Assembly (NCBI GenBank): GCA_027489835.1
Contig: JAIXZF010000480.1
Span: 1-6,332, forward strand
Source of the DNA: Hyphomicrobiales bacterium
GTDB taxonomy: Bacteria > Pseudomonadota > Alphaproteobacteria > Rhizobiales > Beijerinckiaceae
Length of the DNA: 6,332 bases
Direction: 5' to 3'
Positions 1-5,375 of this stretch are shown here, piece by piece. A model generated the notes under the pieces. That model saw nothing but the letters and a program-made list of their open reading frames with translations. It was not told the DNA's origin and ran no database searches. How positions within the stretch are numbered: the stretch's first letter is position 1; every line of letters begins with the position of its first letter. The translations under genes were made by a program, and so were the position numbers.

Positions 1-110
1 CCGCCGTTCAGCGGCGAAGCATCGGCGCTCGAATGGACGAGCGCGGAGCCCGCGAGGCCAAGCCCGAGGGTGGCGGCGGCGAGAAGAAGTCGGTTGGCGC
101 GGAGCGACAT
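1..110 (-). CDS. Probable exported protein, N-terminal fragment (runs off left edge)
   Basis: Reading leftward from an ATG at 110-108, the frame stays open to the window edge, giving 36 complete codons. The peptide begins MSLRANRLLLAAATLGLG and continues with a small-residue stretch (LAGSALVHSSADA). This is a typical Sec-type signal peptide: two arginines near the start, a hydrophobic core of about 15 residues, and a possible Ala-X-Ala-like cleavage region near residues 25-31. The minus strand carries AGGAAAG just upstream, separated from the ATG by about six bases, a good ribosome binding site. The gene lies 98 bases downstream of uvrD in the same direction, so it could be co-transcribed, although a stem-loop sits between them. 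Too little of the mature protein is visible to name a family. That it is a real secreted-protein start is inferred from the ribosome binding site and signal peptide. Confidence 0.7.
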   Translation of the reverse strand, partial: MSLRANRLLLAAATLGLGLAGSALVHSSADASPLNG

Positions 111-130
111 GGCGGCTTTCCTGATCGGTC

Positions 131-151
131 GGGCGCGGACCATCCGCCCCC
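131..151 (-). other. GC-rich stem-loop between uvrD and the downstream exported-protein gene
   Basis: Bases 131-139 (GGGCGCGGA) pair with 143-151 (TCCGCCCCC) across a three-base loop, giving eight of nine pairs with a single mismatch. The structure begins about 58 bases after the uvrD stop and ends about 20 bases before the next gene's ATG on the minus strand. No T tract follows on either strand, so it is not a canonical intrinsic terminator. It could be a Rho-independent-like terminator without U tract, an mRNA-stabilising 3' structure for uvrD, or a 5' leader hairpin of the next gene. A short competing pairing, CCCA 149-152 with TGGG 159-162, shares three bases with the right arm. Confidence 0.4.
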
Positions 152-208
152 ACGATCATGGGTCGCCGCGCGAGCCGAAAAGGTTCATGCGGCGCGAGCG
201 GTTTGCGC

Positions 209-2641
209 TCACCCCGCCTGCACGAAGCTGTCCAGCACCATCTTGCGGCCGGCCTTGTCGAAATCGACTGTCAGCTTGTTGCCGTCGATCGCCGCGATCT
301 CGCCGGGTCCGAACTTGACGTGGAAGACGCGTGCGCCGACCTCGAAGTTGGAGGCTGCGCCGGTCGACCGCGCGATCAGCTCGCCCTCGATCAGCTTGGG
401 CCCCCGCTGGGCCTGGCCGCGCTGGCCGAAGCCCCTCGTCCCGTCGCCCATGCCGGACTGGCCGGGCCCGAAGCCATCCTGCCCGAAGCGGCCGGGGCGC
501 CAGTCCTCGCCCGATCCGGCCTTGTCCCGCGCCGCCTGCGCGCGCTGCCAGCCCGGCGTCGAATAGCTCGAGGCGAAGCTGGGCTGCCTGTCGAAGCGCG
601 AGGCGCCGTAGCTGTTGTGGCCGAAGGAGGACGAGACCTGCACGAGCTCGACCGCGCTCTCGGGCAATTCGTCGATGAAGCGGCTCGGCATCGAGGATTG
701 CCAGAGCCCGTGAATGCGCCGGTTCGAGGCGAACATGATCTTGGCGTGCCGCCGCGCCCGCGTGATTCCGACATGGGCGAGGCGCCGTTCCTCCTCCAGA
801 CCCGCCCTGCCGCTTTCGTCGAGAGAGCGCTGCGAGGGAAACAGCCCTTCCTCCCAACCCGGCAAGAAGACCATGTCGAATTCCAGCCCCTTGGCGGCAT
901 GCAGCGTCATCAGGCTGACCCGCTCGGCGGAATCATCCGAGACGGTGTCCATCACCAGCGAGACATGCTCGAGGAAGCCGGCCAGGTCGGGAAACTCGTC
1001 GAGAGAGCGCACCAGTTCCTTGAGGTTCTCCAGCCGGCCCGCGGCATCGGCCGAGCGGTCCTTCTGCCACATGTCGGTGTAGCCGCTTTCCTCCAGAACC
1101 ATCTCCGCCACCTCGGCGGCGGTGGCGTGCTCGAGGCGGGCCGACCAGCGCGCAAAGCCGTCGGTGAGTTCGCGCAGCGCCGAGCGCACCTTGGGCTTCA
1201 GCTCCTCGGTCTCGACCAGCATGCGCGAGGCGATGAGCAGCGAGGAGCCGGTCGCCCGCGCCTGCATGTGCAGCTGCTGCAAGGTGGCGTCGCCCAGCCC
1301 GCGCTTGGGCACGTTGACGATGCGCTCGAAGGCGAGGTCGTCTGTCTGCGAGTGCACGCAGCGCAGATAGGCCATCGCGTCGCGGATCTCGGCGCGCTCG
1401 TAGAAGCGCGGGCCGCCGATCACACGGTAGGGCAGGCCCATCGCGATGAAGCGTTCCTCGATCTCGCGCATCTGCGCGGAGGTCCGCACCAGCACCGCCA
1501 TTTCCGAGAGCGCCGCCCCGCGCGACTGGAACAGCTCGATGTCCTCGCCGACCAGCCGGGCTTCCTCCTGGCTGTCCCAGGCGCCGACGATGGCGACCTT
1601 CTCGCCCGCGACGTCGTCGGTGCGCAGCGTCTTGCCGAGCCGGCCCTCGTTCTTCGCGATCAGATGTGAGGCCGCCTTGAGGATGTGGCCGGTGGAGCGG
1701 TAGTTGCGCTCGAGCCGGACGATCTTCGCTCCGGGAAAATCGTGCTCGAAACGCAGGATGTTGTCGACCTCCGCGCCACGCCAGCCATAGATCGACTGGT
1801 CGTCGTCGCCCACGCAGGCGATGTTGCGCCGGCCTTGCGCCAGCAGCCTCAGCCAGAGATACTGCGCGACGTTGGTGTCCTGGTATTCGTCCACCAGCAT
1901 GTAGCGGAAGCGGTCCTGATACTGCTTCAGCACATCCTCGTTGCCGCGCCACAGCGTCAGGCAATGGACCAGAAGATCACCGAAATCGCAGGCATTGAGC
2001 GTCTTCAGCCGCGCCTGATAGGCGAGGTAGAGCTTGCCGCCCTGCCCGTTGGCGAAGGCCCCGGCCTCGCCGGCCGGCACCGCCTCTGGCGTCAGCCCCC
2101 GGTTCTTCCAGCCATCGATGAAGCCGGCGAGCATCCGGGCCGGCCAGCGCTTCTCGTCGATGTCGGCCGCCTGGATCACCTGCTTGAGCAGCCGAATCTG
2201 GTCGTCCATGTCGAGGATGGTGAAGTCGCTCTTGAGCCCCACCAGCTCGGCATGGCGGCGCAGGATCTTGGCCGAGATCGAGTGGAAGGTTCCGAGCCAG
2301 GGCATGCCCTCGGCCACGTCGCCGACCAGCCGCGTCACGCGCTCCTTCATCTCGCGCGCCGCCTTGTTGGTGAAGGTCACCGACAGGATCTGCGAGGGAA
2401 AGGCCTTCCCCGTGGCGATGAGGTGGGCGATGCGCGTGGTCAGCACGCGGGTCTTGCCCGTGCCGGCGCCCGCCAGCACCAGCAGGGGGCCGTCCGTCGT
2501 CTCCACCGCCTCGCGCTGCTCGGGGTTCAGCCCCTGCAGGTAGACGGCATTCTGCGTCACCGCCGCCCGCGCGCGCGCCGCCAGGCCGCCGGGCGCGGGG
2601 CCGGCGGAAAAGGGGGCATCGTCCTGGGGCGGCGTTGACAC
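209..2641 (-). CDS. uvrD: ATP-dependent DNA helicase, UvrD/PcrA type (superfamily 1A)
   Basis: A complete 810-residue 3'-to-5' DNA helicase, expected to act in the cytoplasm in nucleotide excision repair, mismatch repair and removal of proteins from DNA. All SF1A motifs are visible: Q motif LNPEQREAV (38-46), Walker A AGAGTGKT (57-64), Ia TFTNKAAREMK (89-99), Walker B with DEYQDTN (251-257), III GDDDQSIYGWRGA (278-290), IV VRLERNYRS (308-316), V TLHAAKGLEFD (579-589) and VI AHVGITRARR (622-631). After the core come a Gly/Arg/Gln/Ser-rich, probably disordered linker (about 670-748) and a C-terminal module at about 767-806 (FEVGARVFHVKFGPGEI, then KLTVDFDKAG). That module resembles the Tudor-like RNA-polymerase-binding domain of PcrA. 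Length is usual for alphaproteobacterial members. The start is GTG (2641-2639), with AGGAAG about ten bases upstream. It is divergent from the DUF3052-like gene. Identity is very secure; the choice between the names UvrD and PcrA is convention. Confidence 0.97.
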   Translation of the reverse strand: MSTPPQDDAPFSAGPAPGGLAARARAAVTQNAVYLQGLNPEQREAVETTDGPLLVLAGAGTGKTRVLTTRIAHLIATGKAFPSQILSVTFTNKAAREMKERVTRLVGDVAEGMPWLGTFHSISAKILRRHAELVGLKSDFTILDMDDQIRLLKQVIQAADIDEKRWPARMLAGFIDGWKNRGLTPEAVPAGEAGAFANGQGGKLYLAYQARLKTLNACDFGDLLVHCLTLWRGNEDVLKQYQDRFRYMLVDEYQDTNVAQYLWLRLLAQGRRNIACVGDDDQSIYGWRGAEVDNILRFEHDFPGAKIVRLERNYRSTGHILKAASHLIAKNEGRLGKTLRTDDVAGEKVAIVGAWDSQEEARLVGEDIELFQSRGAALSEMAVLVRTSAQMREIEERFIAMGLPYRVIGGPRFYERAEIRDAMAYLRCVHSQTDDLAFERIVNVPKRGLGDATLQQLHMQARATGSSLLIASRMLVETEELKPKVRSALRELTDGFARWSARLEHATAAEVAEMVLEESGYTDMWQKDRSADAAGRLENLKELVRSLDEFPDLAGFLEHVSLVMDTVSDDSAERVSLMTLHAAKGLEFDMVFLPGWEEGLFPSQRSLDESGRAGLEEERRLAHVGITRARRHAKIMFASNRRIHGLWQSSMPSRFIDELPESAVELVQVSSSFGHNSYGASRFDRQPSFASSYSTPGWQRAQAARDKAGSGEDWRPGRFGQDGFGPGQSGMGDGTRGFGQRGQAQRGPKLIEGELIARSTGAASNFEVGARVFHVKFGPGEIAAIDGNKLTVDFDKAGRKMVLDSFVQAG

Positions 2642-2703
2642 GGGCGGGGCGCTTCCTGATTCTCGACGGCGGACTATAGGCGAACGGATCGGAAACGACG
2701 ATC
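2642..2703. promoter_or_regulatory. Divergent uvrD / DUF3052-like gene intergenic region
   Basis: These 62 bases must hold the 5' signals of both neighbours unless they overlap the genes. The minus strand has AGGAAG at 2653-2658, the likely uvrD ribosome binding site. A self-complementary CTATAG at 2674-2679 is the only AT-rich, -10-like hexamer and could serve either direction. No -35 at standard spacing is convincing on either strand. The small plus-strand gene has only a weak GGA (2691-2693) about ten bases ahead of its ATG. Promoter assignment is a low-confidence inference. Confidence 0.3.
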
Positions 2704-3102
2704 ATGATCACCAGCGTTCAGAGCAAGCTTGGCATGAAGCTGGGTATGACGGGCTTCGTGCACAACAGGCCTGCCGACCTTGCTGCGCTCCTGCCTTTGC
2801 CCGAAAGCCCCAACGCGGGTTTGAAGCCCGATCTCGTCATTCCGTTCGTGCGCGCGAGGAGCGAGGTGCAGCCGGCGGTCGACCGCACCCTGCCCTTCTA
2901 CAGTCGCGGCCGGCTGCTCTGGCTGTGCTATCCCAAGAAGACCGGCGCGATCGCCACTGACATCACGCGGGACAGCGGCTGGGAGCCATTGTCGGCGCAT
3001 GGCCTGCTGCCGGTCGCGCAAATCGCGATCGACGCCACATGGTCGGCGTTGCACTTCCGTTTCCGCGACGAGATCAAGATGCTGACCCGTAAGCTGGCGT
3101 GA
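2704..3102 (+). CDS. DUF3052-like conserved protein of unknown function
   Basis: A 132-residue, probably cytosolic protein with no signal peptide or membrane segment. The N-terminus has the KLGMKLG pattern (8-14) that opens DUF3052-type proteins. The centre and C-terminus carry the other recognisable blocks: LLWLCYPKKTG (71-81), TDITRD followed by GW (85-93), and AIDATWSALHFRFRD (108-122). The family is widespread in bacteria, but I know of no established biochemical activity, so no function is assigned. It appears to be a single-gene unit: divergent from uvrD on its left and convergent with the thioesterase on its right. The ATG at 2704 keeps the conserved KLG block. Later ATGs (2734, 2746) would cut into it, so the first is preferred despite a weak ribosome binding site. 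The family assignment is from recalled motif pattern and should be confirmed by profile search. Confidence 0.82.
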   Translation: MITSVQSKLGMKLGMTGFVHNRPADLAALLPLPESPNAGLKPDLVIPFVRARSEVQPAVDRTLPFYSRGRLLWLCYPKKTGAIATDITRDSGWEPLSAHGLLPVAQIAIDATWSALHFRFRDEIKMLTRKLA

Positions 3103-3186
3103 CATTGCGGGGTTGCCACTCCGCAGCCACGACTGGCCGGCGCGTGGCCTACGCGGCATGTGGAGGCAAGGCTTCGGCGGCCGAAA
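3103..3186. other. Convergent intergenic gap with two small hairpins
   Basis: The gap separates the stop codons of the DUF3052-like gene (plus) and the thioesterase (minus). It holds two short dyads: CGCGT 3141-3145 with ACGCG 3151-3155 (five-base loop), and TTCGG 3173-3177 with CCGAA 3181-3185 (three-base loop). The second lies immediately beyond the thioesterase stop on the minus strand. Neither is followed by a T run, so they are only possible weak, bidirectional termination structures. No gene is seen here. Confidence 0.3.
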
Positions 3187-3738
3187 TCAGTGGCGCGTCG
3201 TGCCCTGGGCGAGCTGAGGCTGCGGCTCGTTGCGCCGTGCGATGCTCATGACGCGGCCCAGGGCCTCCGGCCGTGAAAGCCGCGCATGGGCGGCTTTGAG
3301 CAGGGCAAGGTTGGCGATGATGTCCGATGGGAAGTTCGCGACCTTCTTGGTCCCGAGGTCGACATGGAGCGACATGTTCTCGGTGGTGGCGGAAAGCCAA
3401 CCCTCCTCGGCGTGGCGCAGCTCCATGAAGTAGTGCATGCGCTTGTCGTCGAAATCGATCAGCTGCACCGTGACGCGAACCGGATCACCCGACATCAGCT
3501 CGCGCAGGTAGCGCACATGCGCCTCCGCGACGAAGAAGGATGCGTTCTGCTCGCGGGCATAGTCGGGCCCGAGGCCCACCAGTGTGAACAGCTCGTCCAC
3601 GGCCCTGTCGAACAGCACGTTGTAGAACGCCATGTTGAGATGGCCGTTATAGTCGATCCATTGCGGCTCGACCCGCATCGGCGAGGAGACATAGGGCGCG
3701 AAGAAGAGCGCGGGGGCCTTGGACCAGTCTGGTGCCAT
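3187..3738 (-). CDS. Hotdog-fold acyl-CoA thioesterase (4HBT-like)
   Basis: A 183-residue cytosolic protein predicted to hydrolyse an acyl-CoA thioester to the free acid and CoA. Residues 27-35 read WIDYNGHLN, the 4HBT-type start of the long hotdog helix; Asp29 sits at the position of the catalytic aspartate in this class. Further blocks are FFVAEAHVRYLRE (68-80), DDKRMHYFMEL (97-107) and TTENMSLHVD (118-127). The pattern closely resembles the thioesterase of carnitine catabolism (betainyl-CoA thioesterase, sometimes fused to carnitine dehydrogenase). No carnitine gene is visible here, so the substrate is left open. I chose the ATG at 3738-3736 because GAGAGAGG lies five bases upstream of it. 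An in-frame ATG at 3777 would add 13 residues but has no convincing ribosome binding site. The gene is divergent from the D-lactate dehydrogenase gene. Confidence 0.87.
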   Translation of the reverse strand: MAPDWSKAPALFFAPYVSSPMRVEPQWIDYNGHLNMAFYNVLFDRAVDELFTLVGLGPDYAREQNASFFVAEAHVRYLRELMSGDPVRVTVQLIDFDDKRMHYFMELRHAEEGWLSATTENMSLHVDLGTKKVANFPSDIIANLALLKAAHARLSRPEALGRVMSIARRNEPQPQLAQGTTRH

Positions 3739-3743
3739 ACTCG

Positions 3744-3751
3744 CCTCTCTC
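3744..3751 (-). promoter_or_regulatory. Ribosome binding site deciding the thioesterase start
   Basis: On the minus strand the sequence reads GAGAGAGG, then CGAGT, then ATG. The GAGG core is five bases from the start codon, a normal Shine-Dalgarno spacing. It supports the internal ATG at 3738 over the longer start at 3777. Confidence 0.65.
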
Positions 3752-3802
3752 GCAGCGGCCAGCGGCGGTCTGGCCATTAGTTAGAACCGGACACCCGCGC
3801 GC

Positions 3803-3859
3803 AATCCGTAGTTGCGCTTACGGCTTGGCGGGCCATGCGGAATCCGTTTACGGTTTGGC
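3803..3859. promoter_or_regulatory. Candidate operator: two related dyad elements in a divergent promoter gap
   Basis: The thioesterase/dehydrogenase gap contains the half-sites AATCCGT and TACGGYTTGGC twice. Copy A has AATCCGT at 3803-3809 and TACGGCTTGGC at 3819-3829. Copy B has AATCCGT at 3841-3847 and TACGGTTTGGC at 3849-3859. The right halves are offset by exactly 30 bases, about three helical turns. Each copy is also a dyad: A is CCGTA-N8-TACGG, and B is CCGT-TT-ACGG, extended by outer AA/TT pairs. Such repeated dyads between divergent genes are typical of a transcription factor operator. No regulator gene is in the window and I cannot match the site to a known family. The exact hexamers of the two promoters are not clear. 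Confidence 0.4.
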
Positions 3860-3903
3860 AACGGTGCCCGATCACCTGAGTCACACAATAATTGGGTGGA
3901 AAC

Positions 3904-5319
3904 ATGCAGATCGACGTCAGGCCAGCGAGGTCGCGGCCATCCGATGGCGCGCTCGAGGCCGTCCGCACCGGCCTTGCGGCCATGCTCGGCAACCGCCTCG
4001 TCACCAGCCTCGCCGTGCGCCAGCAGCATGCCAACACGCTGACCTGGATCGACAATCAGGCGCCCGACATGGTCGCCTTCCCCGAAAGCGTGGCGGACAT
4101 GCAGGCCATCGTCAGGCTCTGCGCGGCTCATGACGTGCCGGTCGTGCCCTTCGGCACCGGCACCTCTTTCGAGGGCCATGTCAACGCGCCGTTCGGCGGC
4201 GTCTCGGTCGACACCTCGCTGATGAAGCGCATCATCGCGGTTCACGCCGAGGATCTCGATTGCGTGATCGAGCCCGGCGTCACCCGCAAGGCGCTGAACG
4301 AGCATCTGCGCGATGTGGGGCTGTTCTTCCCGATCGACCCCGGCGCCGACGCCTCGCTCGGCGGCATGACGGCGACGCGCGCCTCGGGCACCAACGCGGT
4401 CCGCTACGGCACGATGAAGGACAATGTGCTGGCGCTGAAGATCGTCACCCCGACCGGCGAGCTCTTGACCACGTCACGCCGCGCCAAGAAATCCTCCGCG
4501 GGCTACGACCTCACGCGGCTTTATGTCGGTTCGGAAGGCACGCTCGGGCTCATCGCCGAGATCACGCTCAAGCTGCAGGGCATTCCCGAAGCGATCTCCG
4601 CCGGCATCTGCCCGTTTCCCACGGTCAAGGCGGCCTGCGACGCCACCATCGCCACCATCCAGAGCGGAATCCCGGTGGCGCGCATCGAGCTCCTGGACGC
4701 GCTGCAGGTTCGGGCCTGCAACATCTACTCGAAGCTCTCGCTGCCCGAGACGCCGATGCTCTTCGTCGAGTTCCACGGCACCGAGGCTGGGGTCAAGGAA
4801 CAGGCCGAGCGCTTCGGCGAGATCGCCGCCGAGTTCGCCGGCGGCCCGTTCGACTGGGCGACGCGCGCCGAGGACCGCAGCCGGCTCTGGCAGGCCCGGC
4901 ATGACGCCTACTGGGCCTCGATGGCGCTGCGCCCGGGCTCGAAGGGCGTCTCCACCGATGTCTGCGTGCCCGTCTCGCGCCTCTCGGAATGCATCGAGGC
5001 GACCCAGGCCGACATCGCCGAGAGCGGGCTCGTCGCGCCGATCGTGGGGCATGTGGGCGACGGCAATTTCCATGTCCTGCCGCTGGTCGACATGGACGAC
5101 GAGGCCGAGATCAAGGCTGCCAAGACCTTCATCGAGCGGCTGGTGGCGCGCGCGCTCGACATGGAGGGCACCTGCACGGGCGAGCACGGCGTGGGCCAGG
5201 GCAAGATGAAATACCTCGAGCGCGAGCATGGCCCCGAAGCGCTGCAGATGATGCGATCGCTGAAGCAGGCGCTCGATCCGCGCAACCTCATGAATCCGGG
5301 CAAGATCGTCACATTGTGA
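3904..5319 (+). CDS. FAD-dependent D-lactate dehydrogenase (cytochrome), LDHD type
   Basis: A 471-residue flavoenzyme of the vanillyl-alcohol-oxidase fold, predicted to oxidise D-lactate or a related D-2-hydroxyacid to the 2-oxoacid and pass electrons to the respiratory chain. The FAD-binding half shows PFGTGTSFEGH (82-92), IEPGVTRKALN (122-132), DPGADASLGGM (145-155), SGTNAVRYGTMKDNVL (161-176) and VGSEGTLG (208-215). The C-terminal FAD-oxidase half shows STDVCVPVSRL (350-360), the metal-site VGHVGDGNFH (381-390), TGEHGVGQGK (425-434) and LDPRNLMNPGK (457-467). His383, His390, Glu427 and His428 are in the expected metal and catalytic positions. The sequence follows human LDHD block by block, which favours D-lactate dehydrogenase over glycolate oxidase GlcD. 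No signal peptide is seen, so a cytoplasmic or membrane-peripheral location is likely. The ATG at 3904 follows GGGTGG by four bases; an in-frame TTG at 3892 is less likely. Substrate range and electron acceptor are inferred. Confidence 0.92.
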   Translation: MQIDVRPARSRPSDGALEAVRTGLAAMLGNRLVTSLAVRQQHANTLTWIDNQAPDMVAFPESVADMQAIVRLCAAHDVPVVPFGTGTSFEGHVNAPFGGVSVDTSLMKRIIAVHAEDLDCVIEPGVTRKALNEHLRDVGLFFPIDPGADASLGGMTATRASGTNAVRYGTMKDNVLALKIVTPTGELLTTSRRAKKSSAGYDLTRLYVGSEGTLGLIAEITLKLQGIPEAISAGICPFPTVKAACDATIATIQSGIPVARIELLDALQVRACNIYSKLSLPETPMLFVEFHGTEAGVKEQAERFGEIAAEFAGGPFDWATRAEDRSRLWQARHDAYWASMALRPGSKGVSTDVCVPVSRLSECIEATQADIAESGLVAPIVGHVGDGNFHVLPLVDMDDEAEIKAAKTFIERLVARALDMEGTCTGEHGVGQGKMKYLEREHGPEALQMMRSLKQALDPRNLMNPGKIVTL

Positions 5320-5375
5320 GGCCAGCCGAGGGCGTCCCACTTGTGGCGCGCGGCTGAAGCACGCAAATACAGCTT
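5320..5375 (+). other. Short gap with imperfect stem-loop between dehydrogenase and AsmA-family gene
   Basis: CAGCCG (5323-5328) can pair with CGGCTG (5351-5356). GCG (5332-5334) with CGC (5347-5349) and an inner CCAC/GTGG can stack inside it, forming an interrupted hairpin right after the dehydrogenase stop. No T tract follows, so a factor-independent terminator is doubtful. No clear promoter is visible for the AsmA-family gene. Read-through from the dehydrogenase gene remains possible. Confidence 0.3.

Noticed and set aside
158..1669. A 503-codon plus-strand open frame opposite uvrD
   Set aside because: It is antisense to a helicase with every conserved motif intact. Its translation is Arg/Ala/His-rich without a recognisable domain, as expected of a shadow frame in GC-rich DNA.
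933..1964. A 343-codon minus-strand frame overlapping uvrD in another phase
   Set aside because: The translation is Arg/Gly/Ala-rich shadow sequence. The uvrD frame is continuous through it, so there is no sign of a frameshift or second gene.
1685..2638. A 317-codon plus-strand open frame opposite the N-terminal half of uvrD
   Set aside because: Same reason: complementary-strand shadow of strongly biased uvrD codons, with no family resemblance and no ribosome binding site of note.
2635..2640. TTGACA, a perfect -35 hexamer at the uvrD start codon, considered for the DUF3052-like gene
   Set aside because: The only -10-like sequence (TATAGG from 2675) is 34 bases away, twice the normal spacing.
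3173..3185. TTCGG/CCGAA hairpin as an intrinsic terminator for the thioesterase
   Set aside because: Only five pairs and no T tract on either side; kept only as a weak structure within the intergenic gap entry.
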